Below are positions 39,589-48,193 of a DNA stretch of 64,000 nt, piece after piece. The position numbers and the translations under genes are program-made. The DNA is from an uncultured Bacilli bacterium (GTDB lineage Bacteria; Bacillota_I; Bacilli_A; RF39; UBA660): contig CASPWD010000003.1 of the NCBI GenBank assembly GCA_949425635.1, positions 124,001 to 188,000 of the forward strand. The letters are read 5' to 3'. The number at the start of each line of letters is the position of its first letter. Within the stretch, counting starts at the first letter, position 1. The notes below the pieces were generated by a model that searched no databases, was not told the DNA's origin, and saw only the letters and a program-made list of their open reading frames with translations.

Positions 39589-41478
39589 ATGGGTTTTAGA
39601 GATAGAATAAAAAAGTTGACAGAAGATACATTTAAAGTAAGAATAATACCTAAACAAACTCCTAGAGATAGTATGGCAATAACATCTGAAAAAAATTCAT
39701 TACCTAACCAAGTTGATGAAGCAATAGATAGTGGAAAAAGAATTGACCTATCAGGTTTGAGAGATTTGATGACATTAAAGACAGATAGAAATGAACAATA
39801 TAAAGCATACGAGGAGATGGTTGCAGATGGTAGAATAGGTGCTGCAGTTGAAATGTATGCTAATGATACAGTACAACAAAGTGCTGATGGAAGTGTTATT
39901 TGGGTTGAAAGTGATGATAAAGATGTAGCAGCCTATGGTAATAAGCTTATAGAAGACTTAAACATAGACCAGAATTTATGGAGCTGGGCATATTGCTTAT
40001 GGTTATATGGAGATGTTTATCTTGAATTATTTGAGAATACATCAACTTTAGGAAATAAACCAACATTATTAACAGAACCAATTAATCATAATGCTAATTT
40101 CCAGAAACAATTAGAAATAGAAGGTGCATATCTTGAAAGGTATATAGAGAAAGTACCAAATCCAGCAGATTTATATGACTTACAATTCAAAGGCAAAACA
40201 AGTGGGTATGTAAGGTCAAGAGAACCATTAGTAGCCACATACAAAAATAGAATAAATACCTATAATGTTACATCATCAACTGAAAAGATAGATATAATGT
40301 CTCCTATGAAGTTTGTACATATATGTTTATCTCCTAATATAACACGATACCCTGAAAAATTTAGTATAGTACAAGATACAGATAAGGTAAAAGATAAAAA
40401 TGGAAATATAACATCAAGTAATGAACAAGTACATGAAAATTCAACATATACAGTTTTAAGAGGACAATCAATGCTAGAAAATGTATATGGACCTTATCAA
40501 GCATTAAAACTAAAAGAAGATAGTATATTATTAGAAAGAATAACAAAGGCTTCTATTACAAGAATTATACAAATAGAATTAGGTGATATGCCTGAAAGTC
40601 AAAAAGATAGAGTATTAAGAGATTTAAAAGAACAAATAGAGCAACAACTTCAAATGAATAAAATATCAGGAGATGTAAATAGTAGAGCAAGTGCTAATCC
40701 AACAGAGAATATAATATATACAACTACTAAAAATGGTAAAGGTGTAATTAATACAGTAAATATTGGTGGAGAAGCAGATTTAGGAAATATGGAAGATATT
40801 ACCCAATCTGAAAATAAATTATATGGTTCTCTACAAGCAAATAAAGCAGCTTTAGGTGCAGATATGGATGGTACAGGTTTAAGTAATGGTGGTTCACTAA
40901 CTGAATTAAATGCTATATATGCTAAAAGAATAACAAGAGGACAAAATGCAATAATATCAGGTATAACTACACTTATAAATATATTTGCATTAAGAGAAGG
41001 GTTATCAGAAACTCATGTAAACAATTTCACTGTTAGAATGGTTAAACCAGTTACATCTGAAGATACAAGAAGAGATGAATTATTATCTAATAAAATTAGA
41101 AATGTTGGAGATTTATTAAATCTTATTAGTGATAAAGATATGGTTGATACATTACCTAGATTAAGAATTATTGCACAGTTGATGGTAGATTACTTATCAC
41201 AACAAGAAATTGCTGACATACTAAATGAAATTATAGAACAAAAAGAAACAGAAGTTGATGAAGAAGAAACAGATACAGAAGGAACTTTTGATAGTATATC
41301 TACAAGTGGTGGTGGAATGTCAGGACCAAAACCAATGGGAAATGAAAAAGGACCAGATTTGGATAGTGGATTAGGTGAACCTAATATGCCAGATTTAGAT
41401 AATAGTGAATCAGACGTTAGTGCAGGTTCAAGTGATGAAATAGACTTATCAAGTATAGAAGGAGAAGACTTATTATAA
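39589..41478 (+). CDS. portal protein
   Basis: EEMVADGRIGAAVEMYANDTVQ...WAYCLWLYGDVYLELFEN...ITRGQNAIISGITTLINIFALREGL; acidic Gly-rich tail. Confidence 0.82.
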   Translation: MGFRDRIKKLTEDTFKVRIIPKQTPRDSMAITSEKNSLPNQVDEAIDSGKRIDLSGLRDLMTLKTDRNEQYKAYEEMVADGRIGAAVEMYANDTVQQSADGSVIWVESDDKDVAAYGNKLIEDLNIDQNLWSWAYCLWLYGDVYLELFENTSTLGNKPTLLTEPINHNANFQKQLEIEGAYLERYIEKVPNPADLYDLQFKGKTSGYVRSREPLVATYKNRINTYNVTSSTEKIDIMSPMKFVHICLSPNITRYPEKFSIVQDTDKVKDKNGNITSSNEQVHENSTYTVLRGQSMLENVYGPYQALKLKEDSILLERITKASITRIIQIELGDMPESQKDRVLRDLKEQIEQQLQMNKISGDVNSRASANPTENIIYTTTKNGKGVINTVNIGGEADLGNMEDITQSENKLYGSLQANKAALGADMDGTGLSNGGSLTELNAIYAKRITRGQNAIISGITTLINIFALREGLSETHVNNFTVRMVKPVTSEDTRRDELLSNKIRNVGDLLNLISDKDMVDTLPRLRIIAQLMVDYLSQQEIADILNEIIEQKETEVDEEETDTEGTFDSISTSGGGMSGPKPMGNEKGPDLDSGLGEPNMPDLDNSESDVSAGSSDEIDLSSIEGEDLL

Positions 41479-41496
41479 TAAGGAGGTGGTGTAGTA

Positions 41497-41919
41497 TTGA
41501 AATTAAACATTATACAAGAATGTGATAGTGGTTTTACTCAACCATCAGCAGTTAGTAATATAAGAAAAGATGTATTTAAGAAAAAAGTTGAGGAAGCCTC
41601 TATTGATAAAAATTCTAAAGATGCAGGTATTCAATTTAGAGATTTAGTTGAAAAAACACAAGATGAAATAAATGACTATATAGATATATCTGGGTGGGAT
41701 AATATTCCTAATAAAGTAAGAATAGCTTTAAAGAAATTTCAAAATGAATTTGATAGAGTTATAAATGAATATAGTACACCACCTAGAGAAATACCTCTAT
41801 ATAAATTGTGGAAAATGCTAACAGATGAGGAACAAGATAAATTACTACAATTAGTTGAAAATTTAAGCCATTTACTAGATGATGGATTTATAGTTAAGAA
41901 TGAAAGAAAAAGAATTTAA
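41497..41919 (+). CDS. hypothetical protein
   Basis: ORF following portal. Confidence 0.65.
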   Translation: MKLNIIQECDSGFTQPSAVSNIRKDVFKKKVEEASIDKNSKDAGIQFRDLVEKTQDEINDYIDISGWDNIPNKVRIALKKFQNEFDRVINEYSTPPREIPLYKLWKMLTDEEQDKLLQLVENLSHLLDDGFIVKNERKRI

Positions 41920-41937
41920 TAAATTTTAAAAAAATAC

Positions 41938-41966
41938 TTGACATATTTTAAAACTTATAATATACT
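41938..41966 (+). promoter_or_regulatory. sigma70-type promoter, conserved-spacer family
   Basis: TTGACATATTTTAAAACTTATAATATACT. Confidence 0.7.
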
Positions 41967-42002
41967 CTTTAAAGAGTTAAAAATTTGAAAGGGGCTTTTA
42001 AA

Positions 42003-42395
42003 ATGGATAATTTAATTGAAATTGTAAATCCAGATGAAGAAGATTTCTATAATGGAAGATTATTTATAGTAAGTGTATGGCGTGGTGCTGGTTATGCACT
42101 AAATCAATTTGAAGTGTATGGTAACGATGATATTGAAAAGATATTAGAAAAAGTTGTTGCTTATGCAGAAGATAATTGTAGTGAGATATTACTAGACCCA
42201 GATGAGGTATATGAAAGTATCTCTATGGATTTTGAAGAAGAATTTAATGAATATATAAAAGAAAATCCAAATGAGAATGAGGATACATTTATTGCTGATT
42301 ATTTTGAATATATGTATATTGATGGAACTATGGAAGGTGCAAGTCAACCATATTACATTAGGACAGAAAATTTAAGAATAAAGGAAATTAAATAA
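42003..42395 (+). CDS. hypothetical acidic protein
   Basis: ORF with gaaagggg RBS; ATG at 42003. Confidence 0.7.
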   Translation: MDNLIEIVNPDEEDFYNGRLFIVSVWRGAGYALNQFEVYGNDDIEKILEKVVAYAEDNCSEILLDPDEVYESISMDFEEEFNEYIKENPNENEDTFIADYFEYMYIDGTMEGASQPYYIRTENLRIKEIK

Positions 42396-42415
42396 GAAAG
42401 GGGATATTTAAAATT

Positions 42416-44776
42416 ATGAAAACAATTAGAGAAATAATTGATTTAATGGAAGCAGCTGAAGATTATAGTGATTTATATTCTGCTGCAAATGAAATTAAAG
42501 ATTCATCTTTAAGAGAGGAGGTTTCAAGTGCAATAGCAGAGTACAAAGAATTAGATACACCAGTTGATGAGGCTTATTCTTGTGTAACTTCTGATTTACT
42601 AGACTTTTATATGTATGAAGATAATATAGAAAATTTAACAGAAAGTAAATCAAAGAAAACAGAAGGAATTGATGACAAAGTATATGAAGTTGCAGATAAA
42701 GTAGCAGAAAAAATTAAAGGTACTGGTTCTGAAAGAGTTAGCATGGAAGAATTAGATGAAATAGTTTCAGATACATGTAAAGAATTAGGTGTAAAAGAAT
42801 ATGATGATTTAGATGCAGACATAAGAGGTATTTTGGCATATAAAGGCTTAGATACAGATTTTGAAACAGGTGAAATTATAGTAGTAACAGAAAATAAAAA
42901 AGTAACTGAAAAAAGAAAACTATCTCCAGAAGATGAAGCACATTTCAACGATGAAATAGATAAAATAGCAAGACAAGAAATTGAAGATAAATTTAAAAAT
43001 GATAAGAAAAAACCAGATGAGGAGGTTGAAAAAGAAATGGATAAAATAACAGAGGGAAAAGACTTTAATACATCTGATATTTGTAAATGGGTAAAAGAAT
43101 CAATTAAAGATTTAGTACAATCTGATGAAGGTTGTTGTGAATATAAATTAGACGATGACTTATCAATATTCTGTGGTTGGTCAGATGGTTATGACCCAGA
43201 AGATAAGGATGGAATACACTCTAAAGAAAATCAATCATGGTGCTTAAATATTGGTATTAAATGTAATCATGAATATATGAAAACAGATTTTGATTGGTTA
43301 AATGCACCATATAATGAAGAAACTGGGGAAGTGTGGGATACTAATATGACATTAGATAAAGATGGAATTGATGAAACAGATGCTCAATGGTTAATTGAAC
43401 AATATAAAGAAATTAGAGAAGCACTTGATAAAGGTGAAATTATTTTAGAAAACAAAGAGAAGAAAACAGAAGCAAGAGAAGAAGTAAGTTTTCCAGAAAT
43501 TATAGAAATGATGGAAACTGCTGAAGATTATGCTGACTTATACAGTGCTTGTAGTTATATTAAAAATGAGAACATAAGAGTAGATGCCGAAATTTTAATA
43601 GGGGAATGTGAAGATGATGGGGATGATGTTGAAACTGCTTACTCTATTGTAACATCTGACATATTAGACCCATATTATAGTACAGAGAATGTACCTAGTC
43701 TAGTTGCAGTTGAAAGTAAGAAAGTAACTGAAAGTAATGGAATTGATAATTCAGACGAAGAGGATTTAGCTACTATGTTATATGCAGAGGCAATGGATTA
43801 TGCTTCATTTGATAGAGATGGTAAATGTACTGATTATGAAATACAAGATTTAGAAGAAGTACAAGATTGGTATGATAGCTCTGTAACAGAAGAAACATAT
43901 AACAAAGTTGTAGGTATAGTAAAAAATGTTATTGATAATATAAAATTCTATAATGATAGCGAAGGTACAGGAACATATATAGAATTAAATGATAATCATA
44001 CACTTTGGGAAGTAGAAGCACCAAAAGAAGTAAGTAATGATGGAAGTTTTGATATGGTTTACTCTGATATTGTAAATGAAGCAGCAAATAAATTTCAAGA
44101 AGAAACAGATACTAAACTATTTTTAGTAGGTAGAATGGGAAGACATGCTTGTGTTGAAAATAATTTTACAAATGCTTCAAGATATAATGAATTACAAGAA
44201 GTGCAAGAAAAACTTGAAAAAGAGGTTATAGAAAAGGCAAATGCTTATCTAAATGGAAACTTAGAAGAAGGTAAGAAAGTAACAGAAAGTGCTGGTAATT
44301 ATTCCAATATTCTAAAATTTGCACAAGAATTACAAGGTGCATTAAGAAATAATGGTTATAATGCAACATTTGAGGATGTTGGCGACGATGAGCAAATTGC
44401 TGCAACAGTAGAAAAAGATGGTGTAGAATTAGGAATTGGTATTTATTTAGGTGTAGAAGATGGTATGGGTGCTTATGGTTATGAAGAAGATACAATAGGT
44501 TTAGGTGGAGATTGTATGGGTGAAACTATATATCCATTATATGTAAAAGGTTGGGATTATGAAACAGGAACACCTTCTGGAAGCCCTATTGAAGGAAGAG
44601 AAGTATATGCTATGTTTAATGAAATAGATAAAACATCTGTTGAAGAAGTAGTAAGTATTGTAAACAAAACATTTGATGAAAGAGGACAACATGATAATGA
44701 GAAAAATTTACAAGTTAAAAAAGATACTCCTAATAAAGAATTTTATAATTCAGACACAACAGAATTCATTGATTAG
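42416..44776 (+). CDS. large acidic multi-domain protein with ENKKVTE-type linkers and internal duplication
   Basis: EIIDLMEAAEDYSDLYSAANEIK / EIIEMMETAEDYADLYSACSYIK duplicated; KVTES linkers. Confidence 0.8.
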   Translation: MKTIREIIDLMEAAEDYSDLYSAANEIKDSSLREEVSSAIAEYKELDTPVDEAYSCVTSDLLDFYMYEDNIENLTESKSKKTEGIDDKVYEVADKVAEKIKGTGSERVSMEELDEIVSDTCKELGVKEYDDLDADIRGILAYKGLDTDFETGEIIVVTENKKVTEKRKLSPEDEAHFNDEIDKIARQEIEDKFKNDKKKPDEEVEKEMDKITEGKDFNTSDICKWVKESIKDLVQSDEGCCEYKLDDDLSIFCGWSDGYDPEDKDGIHSKENQSWCLNIGIKCNHEYMKTDFDWLNAPYNEETGEVWDTNMTLDKDGIDETDAQWLIEQYKEIREALDKGEIILENKEKKTEAREEVSFPEIIEMMETAEDYADLYSACSYIKNENIRVDAEILIGECEDDGDDVETAYSIVTSDILDPYYSTENVPSLVAVESKKVTESNGIDNSDEEDLATMLYAEAMDYASFDRDGKCTDYEIQDLEEVQDWYDSSVTEETYNKVVGIVKNVIDNIKFYNDSEGTGTYIELNDNHTLWEVEAPKEVSNDGSFDMVYSDIVNEAANKFQEETDTKLFLVGRMGRHACVENNFTNASRYNELQEVQEKLEKEVIEKANAYLNGNLEEGKKVTESAGNYSNILKFAQELQGALRNNGYNATFEDVGDDEQIAATVEKDGVELGIGIYLGVEDGMGAYGYEEDTIGLGGDCMGETIYPLYVKGWDYETGTPSGSPIEGREVYAMFNEIDKTSVEEVVSIVNKTFDERGQHDNEKNLQVKKDTPNKEFYNSDTTEFID

Positions 44777-44795
44777 AATATAGGGGGTATTTAAC

Positions 44796-45089
44796 ATGGC
44801 AAAGCAAATAATAGAAGTAAAACCTAGAATAAGATTATTGCTGAACGATGTTGAGAATAAAGTCAGAAAAGCAAAAAATAGTAATGATTATTTATTAGTA
44901 AAGTTTGGTAGAAAAGGCGAGTTCATGAGAGTGGACTTCGCCAAAGACCAAACTTATGGATTTAGTCATAATTTATATAATATGGAATTTATGACAAGAT
45001 TGGGAATTATGGTTAGACAATATAAAGTATCAAATGTATTTAAGATTGCTGACTTTATATTTGATTGGGTTAATAGATTAAATAGATAA
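44796..45089 (+). CDS. hypothetical protein
   Basis: ORF with aggggg RBS. Confidence 0.7.
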   Translation: MAKQIIEVKPRIRLLLNDVENKVRKAKNSNDYLLVKFGRKGEFMRVDFAKDQTYGFSHNLYNMEFMTRLGIMVRQYKVSNVFKIADFIFDWVNRLNR

Positions 45090-45112
45090 TTACCAGAATT
45101 GATTTCTAGGGA
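45088..45112 (+). repeat. intergenic repeat copy 2
   Basis: aattaccagaattgatttctaggga, same as 34178-34203. Confidence 0.7.
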
Positions 45113-45157
45113 TTTTAATATACATAGGTAACAAATTATATAAGGAGGGACTTTAAA

Positions 45158-46687
45158 TTGGAAGAAAAAGAATTTAGAGTTAAAGATGTAATAAATCTAA
45201 CACTTGATAGAATGAAACAAGAAGGTGTATATTTTGCAACTAAAGATGACCAAGGATATGCAAGTGGAAAAGATTTATATAAATTAGATAAAGAAGGACT
45301 TATAGAAGAAAAAACTATTGATAGGATAGTAGAAGAGGTTATTTCTTATATGGGTGATGGTGCTGCATACCTAATAGATGCTGTAAACCAATGGATAGAA
45401 GATGGAATTGTAGAAGGAAAAATTGGTTATGTAGATAATCTAAATATGGATTTTGATGATAATGCAATTATTGAAGGAAATTTAGATATATATAATGCAG
45501 TAATAGACCATGATTTAAAAACAGATGTAGAGCCTAAAGAAGAGGAAATTTCAAAAGAAGCAGAAGAAGTAAAACCAGAAAAGAAAAAGAAAGCAGAGAA
45601 AAAAGATATATGTTATGAAGATGCCTATGATGTAGAAGGTAAAAGATATAAAGTAACAGAAGGTAATGAATATAATACAGAGGAAGAGATTAAATCAAGG
45701 CTAAAAGAAATAAATAAACAACTTTCTTATATCAAAAGAAGAGATAATGTATCTCTTTCAATAGGTTCAGAACAGGAACAAGCAGACCTATATGCTGAGA
45801 GAAATAAATTAAATGGAAAATTAAGAAAGATTAGAAATAAAAAAGTTGATATAGCCAATATGTCAAGTGAAGAGCAAGAATCATTTAAAGCTAAACTTAA
45901 AGAATTAAATTTATGGGATGGAACAGAAGAAAACCTTCCTAGTGCAATTCAAATATATAGAGCATATCACATGAACGAAAGTAAAAAAGTTGTAGAAGCT
46001 GTTTCTAAAAGTAGTCTAAAAGATGATTTAACAAAAAAGATAATCTCTTATATGGTAAGTGAAGGATTTGAAGAAGATGAGGCAGAAGATTATTTTATTG
46101 TAGAAACTAGGGAAAGTGAAAGTGGAGATTTAGTTGCAGAAGTAAGAGCAGAATTAGATTTTGATGGTTGTATGCAATTAGCAGAAATACTTGACCCTGT
46201 TGTTAGAAAGTATGATAAAGAAGCATATTTTGATGTGATTACAAATGGAATAATCCAAGCAGTAATTGAAATTGAAGCTGTAGGAAAAATATCTGAAAAT
46301 TTTAAGAAAGCCCCTAAAGTTAAATCTAATAAAAAATCTCTAACTGAGGGGGCTAGAGAAAGATTAGATGAAAGAAATGAACAAAGTGCTGGTATTATTG
46401 AAAAAGCATTACAAGGTATAACAGACCAAACAAGTGAACAAGAAAGTGGAATAATAAATAAAACAAGTGAGTTATTTAACTCTTTATCTGATAGGGGTTA
46501 CGATGTACAAGTAAGTTTTGATAATGGGGAAAGCACAAGCTCTATTTCAATAGGTCAACAAGGTGCAAATGTACTAATTACAATTACAGATGCAGAACAA
46601 CCATTAAGAGCTTTTGCAAGTGGTAATTTTGAGATAAATGATGATAGTATAAAAATGATAAAAAGCATTATGGAAGTTTTAAAATAA
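45158..46687 (+). CDS. large acidic multi-domain protein
   Basis: MNESKKVVEAVSK linker; acidic/charged. Confidence 0.75.
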   Translation: MEEKEFRVKDVINLTLDRMKQEGVYFATKDDQGYASGKDLYKLDKEGLIEEKTIDRIVEEVISYMGDGAAYLIDAVNQWIEDGIVEGKIGYVDNLNMDFDDNAIIEGNLDIYNAVIDHDLKTDVEPKEEEISKEAEEVKPEKKKKAEKKDICYEDAYDVEGKRYKVTEGNEYNTEEEIKSRLKEINKQLSYIKRRDNVSLSIGSEQEQADLYAERNKLNGKLRKIRNKKVDIANMSSEEQESFKAKLKELNLWDGTEENLPSAIQIYRAYHMNESKKVVEAVSKSSLKDDLTKKIISYMVSEGFEEDEAEDYFIVETRESESGDLVAEVRAELDFDGCMQLAEILDPVVRKYDKEAYFDVITNGIIQAVIEIEAVGKISENFKKAPKVKSNKKSLTEGARERLDERNEQSAGIIEKALQGITDQTSEQESGIINKTSELFNSLSDRGYDVQVSFDNGESTSSISIGQQGANVLITITDAEQPLRAFASGNFEINDDSIKMIKSIMEVLK

Positions 46688-46701
46688 ATTTTCAAAAATA
46701 C

Positions 46702-46730
46702 TTGACATATTTTAAAACTTATAGTAATAT
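46702..46730 (+). promoter_or_regulatory. sigma70-type promoter, conserved-spacer family
   Basis: TTGACATATTTTAAAACTTATAGTAATAT. Confidence 0.75.
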
Positions 46731-46763
46731 ACTATTACAGTAAATAATTTGGAGGTATCAATT

Positions 46764-48113
46764 ATGAATATTGAAACAGACATAAATAAAATACATTTTC
46801 CATTATCAGAAGAAGACCAAATGACATACTATTATAAAACAGCAATGCTAGGACAGTCTATTCCTTTTGAAGTTTATAAAATAGGAAATAAGTATTTTGA
46901 TGTATATGGAACAGAATTAGATAAAGATGGAAATAATTTAATAGAAAAGAAAACAGAGGCTAAAATAACAGATTATATATCAGAAGAAGAATTAGATACA
47001 GCAATTAAAAATAACCCAATATTAAACTTATATAAAGGTTATGAAGTTTTAGATGATATGTTTATACAAATGAATGGAAATATGAGTAACCCTATTTATA
47101 AAATATACAAAGATGAGGATAATAATAAATTTATGGCTTATGTATCTAATAAATCTCAAGAAAAATTAGGAGATGAGTTCTTCTTATGTGAAGGAAAAAG
47201 TTTAACAGAAGATACAAATACTACAAGTATTCCTGTAATAAATAAGATTATAGATGAATTTGAAAAACTATACAAAGAAACAGGTATCAATAAAGAAGAT
47301 TTAGTAGATAATGGAGAAATCTATTATATGAATGGGAATATGGGTACTGATGGTGATTGGGAAACAAATGGACATATATCTTATTTTATGTCTTTCTATA
47401 AAAGTACAGAAAGAGGATTTGCTAAAATAGCAGTAGATGTTTCAGGTAATATGTATGGTTGTTATTATTTGGAAGAAGGTAATGGTAAACCAAATAAAAT
47501 AGAAGAGGTAAAAATATCCAATGAAAGTGAAATGTTAGAAGTTGCAGCACTTTTATTTGAACAAACAGATGAAATGAGTTTATACAACGAACCAATAAAT
47601 AAAATAGATTTAGATGCTAATATACAATCCCTAGAATATAGTTGGTTGTTAGGTGAAAATGATGAAGACTGGGATGACTACTATAATTATGAACATGAAG
47701 AAGATGAAGATGAAAATGACTGGGATGAAGAAGATGAATATTATGAGAGTTTTCATAAAAAACTACAAGAGGATAAGAATGATAATATAAATAAAGACGG
47801 CAGTATATTTGATGATGGGGATAGAGAAGTCTTTAATAAATTAAAAAATCAAAAAGAAGAAAAAACAGTAAAAGACCTAATTCAAGATAGAATAGGGGAA
47901 GATATTACAGTAGGTGAATTAAATACAATTCTACAAAGTATATTTGGAAAATATGATGATATATTTTTACTACACAATGATTTATATAATGCAAGTACAG
48001 ATGAATTACAAGATTTAGTTATATGGGACGACGATGATATGTACACAATAACATTTAGTGTAGTTAATATAGAAGAAGGTATTATCGAAATTACAGATGT
48101 TAATGTAGAGTAG
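46764..48113 (+). CDS. large acidic protein
   Basis: ATG after ttggagg RBS; ECEGKSLTED-like linker (FLCEGKSLTEDTN). Confidence 0.75.
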   Translation: MNIETDINKIHFPLSEEDQMTYYYKTAMLGQSIPFEVYKIGNKYFDVYGTELDKDGNNLIEKKTEAKITDYISEEELDTAIKNNPILNLYKGYEVLDDMFIQMNGNMSNPIYKIYKDEDNNKFMAYVSNKSQEKLGDEFFLCEGKSLTEDTNTTSIPVINKIIDEFEKLYKETGINKEDLVDNGEIYYMNGNMGTDGDWETNGHISYFMSFYKSTERGFAKIAVDVSGNMYGCYYLEEGNGKPNKIEEVKISNESEMLEVAALLFEQTDEMSLYNEPINKIDLDANIQSLEYSWLLGENDEDWDDYYNYEHEEDEDENDWDEEDEYYESFHKKLQEDKNDNINKDGSIFDDGDREVFNKLKNQKEEKTVKDLIQDRIGEDITVGELNTILQSIFGKYDDIFLLHNDLYNASTDELQDLVIWDDDDMYTITFSVVNIEEGIIEITDVNVE

Positions 48114-48144
48114 AAAATAAATACAATAAGTTTTGAAAAATCCC

Positions 48145-48173
48145 TTGACATATTTTAAAACTTATTGTATTAT
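48145..48173 (+). promoter_or_regulatory. sigma70-type promoter, conserved-spacer family
   Basis: TTGACATATTTTAAAACTTATTGTATTAT. Confidence 0.75.
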
Positions 48174-48193
48174 TCATATATAGGAGGTATAAA

